Source: Serendipita indica DSM 11827
Taxonomy: Eukaryota; Basidiomycota; Agaricomycetes; Sebacinales; Serendipitaceae
NCBI GenBank assembly: GCA_910890315.1
Contig: CAJVGD010000012.1
Location: 248,001-312,000 of the forward strand
Length of the DNA stretch: 64,000 bases
Direction: 5' to 3'
Position numbers and translations under genes: made by a program. Positions 1-14,661 of this stretch are shown here, in pieces (position 1 is the first letter of the stretch; the number at the start of each line of letters is the position of its first letter). A model generated the notes under the pieces. The model saw nothing but the letters and a program-made list of their open reading frames with translations, was not told where the DNA came from and made no database searches.

Positions 1-254
1 CTTTCGATCCTCATCCGTCAGTCGCTGATCCGCAAGCTGACGCGTCGCACTGAGAATATATCATAAAGATTCAGAATACGTGTCTCTAAAGGATGATGGA
101 GCGTGTCATACCGTCTTGTGCAAATCTCCTTGAATGTTGCGGCCAAACCATGAGCAGACACGAGTGTCTCTGGATTCCCCCGATGCTTTTGAAACTTTTC
201 GACACTCTGAGCAAAGTCTCGATAGATATTTGTCGTGACGACGGCTTTGTCCAT
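1..254 (-). CDS. N-terminal part of an unrecognised protein, cut by the left edge
   Basis: The reading frame opens with ATG at 254 (start MDKAVVTTNIYRDF) and runs leftwards off the window. A GT-AG intron is likely near 40-105, where GTATGA can be joined to TTCTCAG; splicing continues the frame as ..CTRRATRQLADQRLTDEDRK. The visible 65 or so residues are charged and probably helical, with no signal peptide or membrane segment. I do not recognise the family. It lies only about 110 bases downstream of the ERV2-like stop on the same strand, so its promoter must be very short or overlap that gene's 3' end. Confidence 0.4.
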
Positions 255-362
255 TGCACGTCGGGAGCCGGTTCACTTGCCACATGAGACCAGAGAATCC
301 AAAGATTGTAATCAAAAATATGATATATACAGTGAATAGATATGACCCAGCGACCGCGAAAC

Positions 363-1160
363 TCATCCCCCTTTGATCAATGGCTTCCCGTCCAAGTCGA
401 CCGGTGGGACTTTTTTCTTCTCTTCTACCGGATCATCACCACACCCACAGTCATATGTATCCCCCAAGGTGTTGCAATCAAATATGTCCTTACCCAACCG
501 CTTGTTCACGAGATTGTGCACATGGCAGAGCCAGAGGGACGCTGCTTTGCGTGAAGACGTCTAGGGTGGACAATTTAGAAAGGTGCAGGCAGTCCGAAAT
601 ACATACCTGTGGTGGATTCTCCTTTAAGAGAAGCTGGAATTCGGCCGCACACTCTCCACAGGGGTATAATCGCGAACTGAGATAAAAGTAGGACTTTAGT
701 GCCTCTCTTTCATCCTCCGTTGGTTTCTAACAAGTATCTGTAGCCATTCCCTTAAACGCGGCCTTTTACATACCTCTGGATATCGCAGGGTCATAGTGTG
801 CCTATCAAATATAGTCAAAAGAGAGAGTCAAAGTCAACAAGTGAAATGCTTACAAGAGTTTCCATGTCGCTCGTCCCAATTGTGCCCTGAATTTTCTGTG
901 AGTTCCACGTCGCAACACCAAGAAATAGCTTACTTTGCGGTTTCGTTCCCCAGCTTCCCCATAATCACGCTTCCAATATGCGAGTTCTGCTCTTTAGAGT
1001 CTTTGGGTGGATGATACGGCTCGACCCCGTCGTTGGAGAACCATTCATTCGTGATGGCATCCTTGTACACACGGATAGGAGGATTCAGGAAGAATAGCGA
1101 GCCGATGAGGAGTAGAGCAAAGCACGAGACTATAAAGGAGCGAGTAAACCTGGATATCAT
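363..1160 (-). CDS. ERV2: ERV2-like FAD-dependent sulfhydryl oxidase
   Basis: Predicted flavin-linked thiol oxidase of the Erv/ALR family, which makes disulfides and passes electrons to oxygen. The start MISRFTRSFIV is followed by a hydrophobic stretch (about residues 8-26) that fits a signal anchor, so an ER/secretory location is inferred, as for yeast Erv2. Several short exons join to give family blocks in order: GKLGNETAK, LGRATWKLLHTMTLRYP, then SRLYPCGECAAEFQLLL with the active-site CxxC (CGEC), then LWLCHVHNLVNKRLGK and a distal Cys pair in DTYDCGCGDD. The HxxxN-type FAD-contact segment (HVHNLVN) is present. The stop is at 363-365. Length of about 200 residues suits an Erv2-type protein, and the anchor argues against mitochondrial Erv1. 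Confidence 0.85.
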
Positions 1161-1489
1161 CGCAGATGGGCAACTCGCCAGTCGAGGCAGAGTTCAAGTT
1201 CCAAAGGCTGGCCAACAGTCTCGGTCGCTCAGAGTGAAATGTCACAAAAATGTCCCTAAATTGATTGGAATACAGCTAATTACTCGACTTCAACGTGCAA
1301 CGGAGAAAGCCGGAAAGGAGAGTTGGCAAGTGATTACGGGCAAACAAAATGAGGGGATAGTGCACAGTTATAAAGGTGGTATTGGGAACATGCAAAATGC
1401 GATTGGTGCACAAGGAGTGTATGGGATAATGAGATTTACAGCGCAATATTGATGAATCTGGAGGGTCAAGGGAATGAACGAATGCACTT
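1161..1489. other. Intergenic, 5' flank of the ERV2-like gene
   Basis: About 330 bases between the ERV2-like start and the stop of the upstream Ser-rich gene, both on the minus strand. An open frame on the plus strand here has no family likeness. I see nothing else. Confidence 0.5.
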
Positions 1490-3941
1490 TCATGACGGTT
1501 TTGAAGCTACAGAAGGTTGTTCGTTCTGAGCCTCCATTACCGAGGTCATTTGGCTCCAGAGAAGTGCCTCTTCACCAATGCTAATGCGCGAAACACGTCG
1601 GTCCGAAGTGTCTGCAAGATGTACGGGCTCTGGACGGTGCGGTTCAGGGGGATGGTTGGCTTCGTTGTCTGCTGGTAGACCAATCCAACCTACTTCAGGC
1701 GACACACTGCGGATGGACTCCACGTCGGCTGGTAGAGCCTGTGACGAGCCTGAGACGCCAGCGACCTGAGTAGTGGGTAGTGGCAGGTGATTCAACCGCG
1801 CACTCGCAGGGAAAGAGGCACTGTCTGGCCATACAGTTGCCTCGTAGCCCGAGGTTGCAGTTGATTCATGGTGTCGGATTGGTGCGCCGACCAATGTCGG
1901 TGTCGAGCGGTTGATCGTGGCACGCTGCCACGACTGCGCAACAGCAGACACAGTCCTTCCTCGCAAAAGGCCATTGATGATATTATTGCTCTCGCGTCTC
2001 TGCGAACCAACGCTGAACGCCCGAGAGAGATTGGGTGTGCTCCCTGTAAGAGGGGTGATGGAAAGGAAATTCGTATATCTCTGAGTGTCCAACGAACCAC
2101 GGGACCCAACCCCGGCCCCAGCGATGCTCGTCCCACTGACTGCGGAGGGATGAACCTCGACATCGACAAAGTGATCGCCCATAAACTGACGACGGTTCAT
2201 CGAGAGCGAGCGGGCAAACGAGGGGTTTGACTGAGCCCATCCAGGACGCTCGGCTCCCTGCATGATTAACATTTCCTCCACTTGTGGCCCCTCACCCTCA
2301 ACAAGTTGCGTTGGAGCCTGCGAGTGCACGGATCCCGAAATTGAGAATGGACGGAGCGATGTGCCCACTGAGCGTGAGCGAGGAGGTGCGAGATGAGAGA
2401 CGGAGGCATTATCGAGATCTGGTGAAATTGAGCGGATGGAGGATTCAGAAGGTAGAACACGTGAAGAGGCTGCCACACTTCTTGCTGGTCCTCCGTAGAG
2501 TGAATACTGGCTCGTATGGTGTCGTAGACTGGTTGCGGGGAATGGATCCTCGTTCAACCATGCAGGTAGTTCATACTGAGCATTGGTGAACGGATCCTGG
2601 TCAGCACTCATGGCTCGGCGGTGCAAAGGGTATGGAGTGGAAGGTGAAATGGGAGCCTGTGAGTTGATCGAGGCGCGAACAAGGGCCTCTGGACGAGGTG
2701 ACGACACTGTTTGCGTCGTGCTATGCGATGCTTGCCGTGAGAGCGCGCCAGTAATCGGTCCCACCGACGACGAGACAAGTGCTCCTGTTTCAGTGTCGAA
2801 AACATAGGGATAATCTTGGCGTGGCGCGGAGCTTGTTGAGCTCGTTCGCATGGTAGCTGTGCGATTCACCTCGGGTTGAAGATCCAGAGGCTTTTTCTCT
2901 AAAATGTCAGAGTCCTTGAGAGGCTGTATCGAGGAGAGGCCGTTGGTAGGATGTTGGTGAATGGTATCGTACGCTGGAGGAGGGTGAGGAGGAACGGGCA
3001 GCGGTCTCCGCTCGTGGACGGTGGCGACTGTTGAAATTGAGGGCGCAGGCGCAGGCGCGGAAATTGCAGAGCTTGGCTGTATCAAGTGCGTTCGGGAGCC
3101 ATATGCACTCGAGGCACCCACAGATATCCTGGACTCTGTGCCAGTCCCAAATGAAGAAGGCCGCTCCTGAAATCCACGAGATTGCGTCGAGGTGTTACGG
3201 CTTAACAACCCGACGTCTTCCCGCATGCCGATTCGCGAGTTTGTGCCTACGGCTGAAACACTGGAAGACATACGCTGCAGGAGCGACAGGTTATACGGCG
3301 AGGTTGAGCGCGAATCGGAAGGGTTCGAGAGAGGTGGATAGCCTTGCGAAGTTCCTGCCCGAGAGGTCGTGTCGACTGTAGACAGATGATTCGATGGTCT
3401 TGAGCTATTAGAATGAATCGTTTCATCTCGATTCAGTTGATGAGTTCGCGACTTGAGGTGGAAGGGACTCGGAGGGGCTTTGGTCGATCGAGACGCGGTC
3501 GAGACGGCAACAGAGGCAGACCGCTGAGACCTGGCTTGTTCTATTTTGATCTGCTTCGACCTAACTTTGTAGACAAGGAATCCAGCGAGGAGTAGACATG
3601 CTACGGCGATGCCGGCGCATAGAGAGGCCACCCCAATCTTGGAGGAAAGAAGGCTGATACAGAGATGTAAGTAAATACGTCAAAGGAAGGAAAATACATA
3701 CCCTCCGGAATGAGAACTGGTCGCTGAAGCAGACGGTCGTGGGGCAGCTGTACTGAGCACGGGGGTGCCAGCTCGAGTATCCCAGGTAGAACTAGTAAGT
3801 CAGCGAGCGAGTTCACTCTTGTCTTTCGTGAACTTACCTTCTGCTCGACGATGTTGTGGTAGTTGTGGATATAAGGGATGGACTAGCGGTAGGTGTTCCT
3901 GAGGCTTGCGGTGCTCGTCTCTGAGCATTATACGGAGACAT
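1490..3941 (-). CDS. Single-pass membrane protein with Ser/Thr-rich ectodomain and long Ser-rich cytoplasmic tail
   Basis: Three exons join cleanly. The first (about 3842-3941, perhaps longer) encodes a Ser/Thr-rich segment such as SGTPTASPSLISTTTTTSSS. The second (about 3702-3792) continues it. The third carries one hydrophobic helix (GVASLCAGIAVACLLLAGFL), then basic KVRSKQIK and about 690 residues rich in Ser, Pro and Thr. The basic flank after the helix predicts an outside N-terminus and cytoplasmic C-terminus. The order of O-glycosylation-type ectodomain, helix and unstructured tail resembles fungal wall-sensor or Skg6/Axl2-type proteins, but I see no specific domain. ATG at 3941 is the first Met in the open frame; the coding-like frame upstream (Cys-rich, to about 4017) and the missing signal peptide suggest another 5' exon. 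Confidence 0.6.
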
Positions 3942-4017
3942 AGAGCAAGCTGAGGAGGAGCTGCGTGCTGTCCTCGACCTGGAGCAGCTAGCAGGCTCGC
4001 TCGTCCAGCAGAGAAGT

Positions 4018-4543
4018 AATGGTCGGTAGCAACTATGTATATTTGCTTTGCGAATCGCTGGGAGCCCGATGTCCGTCGGCTGAGGCGTGAGAGGCGCTCA
4101 GACTTTGTTCACAGCAGCGCTGTGCAACATCTGAATACGTTCTCACATTCAATTTAACACATCATTTGTCCCTATTAAGTCGTTGCTGACACTGGGCGCG
4201 GCGTCTGGATGGACATTTGGACCAACGTGCCGGCCGTTCGAGCCCAATGAGCATTTGCTGTGTACATAAACCGTCGATAAACTAGTTTAGAAGCGTGAAC
4301 AGACTGATAAATTGGAGGACGTCCGGATGGGATGGTGACGAGGAGCAAAGTCCATGTTAAACTTGTACACAAACACCAATTAATCCATCCAGCCACCGCT
4401 ATCGAGCCATACAACAGAGCTGGTAAACCCAGTGAATTTGAACCCTTTGCACGGGGAAAAAAGAGCTCATCTCAATCCCTGCCAGCTCAGCGGAGAAATA
4501 CGACGCACCGAAGGAACAGTAACTAGCCATTCCTTGGGATCAA
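4018..4543. promoter_or_regulatory. Divergent promoter region between the Ser-rich membrane protein and PMR1
   Basis: About 525 bases separate two divergently transcribed genes, so both promoters must lie here. It may also hold an upstream exon of the minus-strand gene. I see no convincing TATA box or palindromic operator. Confidence 0.4.
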
Positions 4544-8024
<3,481 letters not shown>

Positions 8025-8191
8025 GCGACGCATGCGTTTAAGTAGACAGTTGGGATGGGGAGGATTTATTACGTTTATTGATCCTAAGTTTTATGTAGTC
8101 GTGCACAGTATTTGTTTTCCTGTACTTGTCACTCTCCCTCCATAACATTGGCCAGCATTGATACTGTCTGCACAGTCCAGTCATTTTTATT

Positions 8192-8949
8192 ATGGCAAGA
8201 ATGCGACTCTGAAGTTTTATTCTTGCTTACACGGTTGGAAGATCCTCGTCGTCAACCCAAACTCGAGTCAATCGATCACGGACAACGTAAAGTCGTTATT
8301 CGGGCCAGATGAGGGAGGACTAGAGTTTATGACTGGGCCTTCTTCGAGTCCCAAGACGATCGACGACGAGGAAGATGCGATGAAAAGTGCTGTGGCGTGC
8401 ATGCCAGAGATCATCGACCGCATGAACAAGCCAGAGCCACCGTCAGGAGTGCTGGTAGCATGCTATTCGGACCACCCTCTTGCGCAGATGCTGCAAAAAG
8501 AGATTGATCGACCAGACTTTCACGTCTTGGGGATCCTGGATGCGTCGGTGATTAGCGCCGTGAAGCACATCAAGCCTGGAGAAAAGTTTGGCATAGTCAC
8601 GACTGGAAAGCAATGGGAACCACTCTTGACGGACGGTGCGCTCCGGGTGCTCGACGAAATTGATGGCGAGGCAGAACCAGACTGTCTCGCTGGTGTCGTC
8701 GGTACTGGGTTAGGAGTATTAGAGTGCCACGATGAATCAAAGGACCCCAAAACGTTAATGGCTGAAGCTGCAAAGGAGCTCGTAGCCAAAGGGGCAAAGG
8801 CGATTTGCCTTGGTTGTGCTGGGATGAGCGGTCTGGATGTGATCGTTAGTGAAGCGGTCAACGAGAAAGACATGCCTGAAAAGGTCGTGGTGATTGATGG
8901 AGTAAAAGCAGGCGTCGAGATCCTCCGTGCTCGTCTGTCGCACTCATAG
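8192..8949 (+). CDS. Dcg1-like Asp/Glu/hydantoin racemase family protein
   Basis: Belongs to the Asp/Glu racemase superfamily, hydantoin-racemase/Dcg1 branch; in yeast Dcg1 is nitrogen-regulated and its reaction is not established. The N-terminal strand ILVVNPNSSQSIT is the family hallmark. The two catalytic-type cysteines lie in VACYSDHPL and CLGCAGMSG, both present. The frame runs to LSHS and a stop at 8949, about 235 residues, normal length. The start is unusual: no ATG sits directly before ILVVNPN in a plausible position, but ATG at 8192-8194 followed by a 47-nt GC-AG intron (8195-8241, donor GCAAGA) gives M-ILVVNPN. Without splicing the frame has a non-conserved N-terminal extension from 8158. 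It lies 170 bases after PMR1 on the same strand. Confidence 0.8.
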
Positions 8950-9508
8950 GCATGCCTCGACGCTATACCAAGGATTAATACACATTCTTCTCTCATTTTT
9001 CACAGTTTCGGGCCTGTAGCTCGCCAGAGGGCTTGGTGGGGAAGACCAAGTGTGCCTCGTGTGGCATTCGTGTTTGCGGCTCGAAGGACCAGAAATAGAG
9101 TGTGGATAATAATAGTCATCTCAATGTGAACCTTTACAATCACTTGAGCGGGGCCGTTGAAAACCCGATGGTCAAGTGGCGTACATATTTCGAGCCTCTA
9201 CAGCTCTTTCCCTACGCTCACAAACAGTTACTGCTTTACTCTCCTCAAAATCCAGGCAAATTTCGTCTTAGGTTTCCAACGCCAGAAAGCGCGATGGTGA
9301 GACCGTAAACCAACGAGTCGAGCTGTGAAGCTGGCCAATTAAAGGCGATTGATCGATGAATATGTGCTCCAGGCAACTCTAGAGCTCGTGAATTTGGGAC
9401 CCATGTTGGATGGGCGCACGACGTGAACACTTGGACCCTCCAACTCCCATCTAGGGACGTCAATAAGCCGACGACGCAACACTTCGTCGCGAATATCATC
9501 CAAAAATC
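8950..9508. other. Intergenic between the Dcg1-like gene and calcineurin A
   Basis: About 560 bases holding the 3' end of the racemase-like gene and the promoter of the calcineurin gene. Open frames on both strands lack family likeness. I see no repeat or RNA gene. Confidence 0.5.
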
Positions 9509-11585
9509 ATGAGTCTAGCCAACGTAGCTGACGAGATTGTTCGTCATTATGCACCGAATCCAGAAATGCTACAAGGCAGACTTATCGACGTCGGTTGTTC
9601 ATCTGGAGAGGGATTGCACGGGCTAACATTCTACGCACATGTTTCATAGGTTCGCAAGCCCGAACGTACAAGACCAACAGACGAGCAGTTCTTCTATGCC
9701 AATAACAAGCCCAACGTCGCGTTCTTGCGGCGTCACTTCCATGCTGAAGGCAGGTTGAACGAGTCCCAGGCCATCTACATCCTCGAGAGAGCAAAGGAAA
9801 TCTTTGCGGGAGAACCAAACGTGCTAGATCTAGATGCTCCTATCACCAGTACGTCTTTCGCGTCCCAACGCCTCGCGATCAGTCGGTATTTACGCCCCTC
9901 TTTTAGTATGCGGAGACATACACGGCCAATATGTGAGCCCCGTTCATTCGTCTGATTTAGTGGATCTACTCGACTCCGACCGCGAATACTCGGTCTATTG
10001 GCACCTACGTTTTCGTCGTCTCGTGCCGCCCGTTCCCCTTTCGTCATCCGTCTTTGCACCATTCACTAATGATACATTCATACAGTACGACCTTATGAAG
10101 CTCTTTGAAGTAGGAGGGAGTGTCTCAAAAGGACGTTATCTCTTCCTCGGAGACTACGTCGATCGTGGAATGTTTAGTATCGAGGTTTGGGTTTCTTGCC
10201 CTATTAAGCACGCTATTGACCGATTTGGTGTCTCTTAGTGTGTGCTGTACCTGTTTGCGCTCAAAATCTGGTACCCGGATCGGTTGTTCCTCCTCCGAGG
10301 CAACCACGAGTGTCGACATCTTACGGAGCACTTCACCTTCAAAGCCGAGTGCGTCAAGAAATACTCGCTTCTCCTCTACGACGTTTGTATGGCCACTTTT
10401 GACAGGCTGCCACTCGCAGCAGTTGTCAACAAGCAATTCTTCTGCGCCCACGGTGGTATCTCTCCCGAAATGACCACCATTGACGATCTGCGTGTCATAA
10501 ATCGATTCCAAGAGGTTCCTACTGAGGGCTTGATGAACGATATCCTATGGAGCGACCCCGCAGAGCACAACATTGAACCTGATGGCGCCGACGACTTTGT
10601 GCGAAATTCAGCCAGAGGGTGCAGCTACTTTTATACCTATAAAGCGGTCTGCACCTTCCTCAAGAGAAACAAACTGTTGTCAATTATCCGCGCCCACGAA
10701 GCACAAAAGGACGGCTTTAGGATGTACAAGCTCACTCCCGAGGGCTTTCCTTCCATCATCACCGTATTCAGCTGCCCCAACTACCTCGATTCGTACCAGA
10801 ACAAAGGAGCTGTGCTCATTTACGACAAAAAGATCACCGTCAGGCAATTTACCCATCAGCCACACCCATACTGGTATGTCGGACTTCTGCCATTGAACCA
10901 ATACTCACATTTTATAGGCTTCCGAATTTCATGGACGCTGTATGTGTAAACCCTCAATGTCGACCCGATGCTGACCATTCTAGTTTACATGGACAATGCC
11001 CTTTGTGGCCCAAAAGGTGGCAAATATGTTCGAAGGTCTACTCAACACAGTATCGACTGAGGAGATCGAGGAAGAGGAGGCCAAGGTCGAGCAACTGAAC
11101 GCGCAAGAGATTCTGGCAAGACGCCAGGCAATCAAGAACAAGATACGAACAGTTGGCAAGCTGAGCCGTGTAATGGCCCTCCTTCGAGAAGAGGCAGAAC
11201 GCTCCTCGGAACTGAGACGTCTGGAAGAGGGAGAAGAAGAGGCCGGCGTCGACGACAATACACTCACCGCTGGTGATCAGCTTGCCCGACAACGTCTGCA
11301 TGGATTTGATGACACGTGCGTAGTATTTCACGCCTCTCTGCCGTCATGGGTGTTCTGATCCTTCTGTCTAGGCGACGATCGGACCTGAACAACGAGCGAC
11401 TCCCACCGTCGTATCATTACTCGCAGGTTGATGCGGGAGGGGCATACGATCATTACTCAAATGGAAGCCCATACGGGCAGGTGCAGCAGCAGCTCCCACA
11501 CGATTATGTCGCGCCAAGTGCGCGACGCTGGTCACGCGAAGAGTTGGAGCGACGTCTTCGACAGACGATGCGTGATCAGTCATAA
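9509..11585 (+). CDS. CNA1: Calcineurin A (PP2B) catalytic subunit, divergent
   Basis: Ca2+/calmodulin-dependent Ser/Thr phosphatase. About eight exons join in frame. Exon 1 ([19 protein letters not shown]) joins [15 protein letters not shown] through a GTCGGT donor. Catalytic motifs are intact: [53 protein letters not shown]. The regulatory tail has the calcineurin-B-binding helix after [16 protein letters not shown], a calmodulin-binding segment ([18 protein letters not shown]) and an autoinhibitory-like segment ([11 protein letters not shown]), which rules out PP1 and PP2A. Oddities: the strand that docks PxIxIT substrates reads [11 protein letters not shown], one residue shorter than the usual form, and only about 60 residues follow the autoinhibitory-like segment. 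It could be a second, divergent paralogue rather than the main subunit. Confidence 0.9.
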
Positions 11586-12273
11586 TTTCCTCTCCTTTCG
11601 CATGTCGACTATACCAAAGGACGACCATCGGCTCTGTATAGATCAAGGAACCGTCCACTTTCACCCTTCAACCCTTGGCTTGGACACTCTCAATGCTGTC
11701 GGTCGGTTGCGCCTTCTGCATCATCGCAAGGACACTGTTCGCATCAATTCCATTCGCCTGGCTGTAGATATTGCTTCATCTCTGAATCATATTCCCCAAA
11801 AGCGGCGCACATTCGAGGCCGTCATGCGAGTCATGCTTCTACATCTTGCCATCCCAACGTTTGTCGCCAATCATTTATTGATTAGATTTATCCGCTGGTG
11901 TGAGTTCCGAAGAAGTCCAGATGCCTGTTATGGCTCGCTCGGACGCAGGAGGCGACCGGAGCGGCAAACGTTGCTCAGTGGCCGGTTGGGATCCCACATG
12001 GACCTCATGGTCACGGCCCATCGCAAAACTGCGGACACAAAAAGGAATCAGGTTTGATTCTTTAAAACACAAAACTTGGCGGTTACGACACCGTTATAAA
12101 GGCGGCGCCGATGGCGAACAACGGTAGCACCCAACCTTTTCCCCCCTTGGTCCATTCGTCTACGGCCTTGGCGTACGTTTAGATTCGGAGAACACGATCA
12201 TTGATACGGTGAGTGATGCACAGTATCGGACGGTGGGCTTTATTCTGATGGAGTTAACTTGGGCTAGGGTTTC
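11586..12273. other. Intergenic between calcineurin A and the SurE-like gene
   Basis: About 690 bases on a plus-strand gene-to-gene boundary. A plus-strand open frame covers 11428-12057, but it starts inside the last calcineurin exon in another frame and resembles nothing I know. I see no other structure. Confidence 0.5.
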
Positions 12274-13376
12274 ATGATGAACACATTCGTTTCCTTCCTC
12301 GCACTCACTTGTGTTGCAAATGCTGCGGTTCTTCCCCGCGACAGTCTCAAAATTGTGATTGGTAACGATGATGGGTGGGCGACGGCCAACATTCGCACCT
12401 TTTACAACACGCTCAAAGGTGCTGGATACAATGTAAAACTACTTTCATCCTCGCCTTTGACTGTACTCATGTATTTATAGCCACTCATCTCTGCACCGGC
12501 GAGCAACAAGTCTGGCTCTAGCGGTATCGAGTTCCCGCCCATTCCGCTCATCACTGCTGGAGAGTTCAACACCATACCTGCTGGTGCACCCGCTACTGGT
12601 GCTGATCCCAAGGACAAGAACATTTACTATGTCAACTCGTTCCCGGCGACGGCGATGAAGTATGGTATCGAAGAGTTTGCCCCCAAAGTCTTTGGTGGAA
12701 AGCCAGACTTTGCAGTCACGGGTGTCAACGTTGGAGGTACGCCTCTCCCGCCAGTGCGTTGCGTCAATGCTGACGGCCTGCAGATAATTTGGGCCTAAAG
12801 ACGCAGTTCTCGGGTACCGTGTACGTAAATTCTATTGTGGGAGGGATAGGTATTGACATTTGATTTAGTGGTGCAGCGGCAAAAGCTATCAGCTACGGCA
12901 TCCCCGCCATCGCATTTAGTGGCGTGGGTGGCACGCAGCACGTATACACTGAAGCCGATCCAGTAGCAGACGTTTACGCCCAGGTAGCCACGAAGCTAGT
13001 CAACGCCGTCATTCAATCCGGCGCGCCATATCTTCCTGCTGGCGTGGGCCTTGTGAGTCAAATATCCATAGACCAGTAATGAGCAGGATTAGCTGACAGA
13101 ATTCGACAGAACGTCAATATTCCCGACGCGAAAGATTGTCCCAATGCCAGCGACTATAAATTTGTCCTCTCGCGTATCAACACGGATATCAATCCGCTCA
13201 CGGACGACGTCAACCAGTGCTCGACGAACCATCTCCCAACGGAGTCGGCTGTCATTGATGCTGGAGGATGTAGAGTACCCGTGTCGGTGTTCAAGGGAAC
13301 GACCAAATTGGATGTGGACAAGGATACGCAGAAGCAGGTCCGCGATCGTTTGGCTGGGCTTTTGACGTGCTTGTAG
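12274..13376 (+). CDS. Secreted SurE-like survival protein / acid phosphatase
   Basis: Fungal SurE-fold nucleotidase or acid phosphatase. The start MMNTFVSFLALTCVANAA is a clear signal peptide, so the enzyme is predicted to enter the secretory pathway. The metal-site motif LKIVIGNDDGW with the paired Asp follows directly. Later blocks are NPLISAPASNKSGSSG, YYVNSFPATAMKYG, PDFAVTGVNVG with the conserved Gly/Asn loop, GLKTQFSGT, SYGIPAIAFSG and a Cys-containing C-terminal part ending in LTCL. Small introns lie near 12435-12480, 12736-12785, 12822-12870 and 13051-13110. About 300 residues, normal for fungal secreted members. It converges on the next gene with 50 bases between stops. Confidence 0.88.
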
Positions 13377-13426
13377 ATGTATAGTATGGCGTATATATGA
13401 ATAAGTTACGACCATTGGCCATCCCT

Positions 13427-13975
13427 TTAGTAAAAGACGGGTTTCTTGGAGGGTACACCGGGACTTGGTGCAGGTGTAGTTGAGGGTGTGGTGGAGATAC
13501 TGGAAACTGCTTGCTGAGCGGCTTCCATCCCAAGCAACGCGCGCAGAAGCGAGGGTCTCGCAGAAGGTGTCTTTGAGGCTTCGTCAAGCGCTATAACACG
13601 CGTCAGTGTGCGTCCAACGACTAGAAGATACTCGCCTTTATTCCATTCGAAGGCTAGTTCTTCTTCAGCATTCATCTTTGGTTTGGACTCGGCATCCTTC
13701 GTTGATTCTAAAAGTTGCATTGGCACGAAAGTGACATCTGTAGGGTTTATTCTTGGTGCGAGTCCGACCCGTCTACGTATTTTTGCCAGTTCTTCGTCGC
13801 TGATGCGCTCCCCCGCGCGAAGACGGCGAAGAACATCCTCCAACGCGCCAATATGGGCTGCAAAACGGAGTCGCTGTGTTTCAGATTCGCGACGTTGATT
13901 AAAGAGGTGGATTGCTGTTGAAGTAAAGCCACATGCGAGGATGATATTCCATATGTGCTGCGAGGCCATGGACAT
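13427..13975 (-). CDS. Small membrane protein of unknown function
   Basis: The frame opens MSMASQHIWNIILACGFTSTAIHLFNQRR, one hydrophobic N-terminal helix followed by a charged helical region (LRRLRAGERISDEELAKIRRRVG) and a Pro/Ser/Thr-rich C-terminus ending KKPVFY. The form suggests a small anchored organelle protein; I cannot place it in a family. A 45-nt stretch at 13591-13635 has donor GCGAGT, a CTGAC branch-like site and acceptor TTATAG, and is a multiple of three. It may be a GC-AG intron, giving about 167 residues spliced or 182 unspliced. The likely promoter lies in 13976-14661. Confidence 0.6.
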   Translation of the reverse strand: MSMASQHIWNIILACGFTSTAIHLFNQRRESETQRLRFAAHIGALEDVLRRLRAGERISDEELAKIRRRVGLAPRINPTDVTFVPMQLLESTKDAESKPKMNAEEELAFEWNKGEYLLVVGRTLTRVIALDEASKTPSARPSLLRALLGMEAAQQAVSSISTTPSTTPAPSPGVPSKKPVFY

Positions 13976-14661
13976 TGGTCAGGTTCAAGGTGTACTCCCA
14001 AAGAGAGTGATCTATGCTGAACACCAGTGACAAAAAAGACAGTCCTTTTCTTGATCTTTAAAACTCCAGGAGCACTTTTAATGGTGAATAGGAGACAATC
14101 GAACTCCGCTTCAAGTCCATCTGGTGGCTTAGCGGTGGCTTAGAACTGTATAGCCGTGGCGGGCATATAATGTTTGGTCGCAAACATAGGACGAATCTTT
14201 AGAACATACTCAGTTCAGGATCTCTATGTAGAAACTGACCCGAGTCTCGCATTTACAAAAATGCCCCATTTCTCAACGCCGTAGATGATTCTTCGTGCGT
14301 CCGTTCGACAGAGGCCAGCTCCGCTACGCTCGTCGCCCTCTTGGGTGGCGAGTGGGGGCATCGAGGAAGTTTGGGTCCTGCTTGTTCACACGCACTGCGA
14401 GTGTTCATCCAGCATCCAGCGGACGCGCGTCTATCTGACGCGTTTTTTTTCTCTTTTTCTTCTTTGTAACCCTATTCTGAATAATAAATTTGCACCTTTG
14501 CGTCCTTTCTGAACGCATTCCCCCTTGATATTTGATCTTTCGTAATGCTTTTCCATAAGCATATACATATATTGAGGGTACTCGTAACAACAATACAGTA
14601 CTAGTACAGAACCAAGGGAAAAAGAAATCTGAGAGCCGTTTACCCCTTCATAGAGGTTTAA
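13976..14661. other. Intergenic with a long pyrimidine tract
   Basis: About 685 bases between two minus-strand genes: the 3' flank of the arrestin-like gene and the promoter of the small membrane protein. A T/C-rich tract at about 14441-14470 stands out (purine-rich on the transcribed side). No gene recognised. Confidence 0.45.

Noticed and set aside
11428-12057. 209-codon plus-strand open frame after calcineurin A
   Set aside because: It begins inside the last calcineurin exon in another frame and has no recognisable motif or splice logic.
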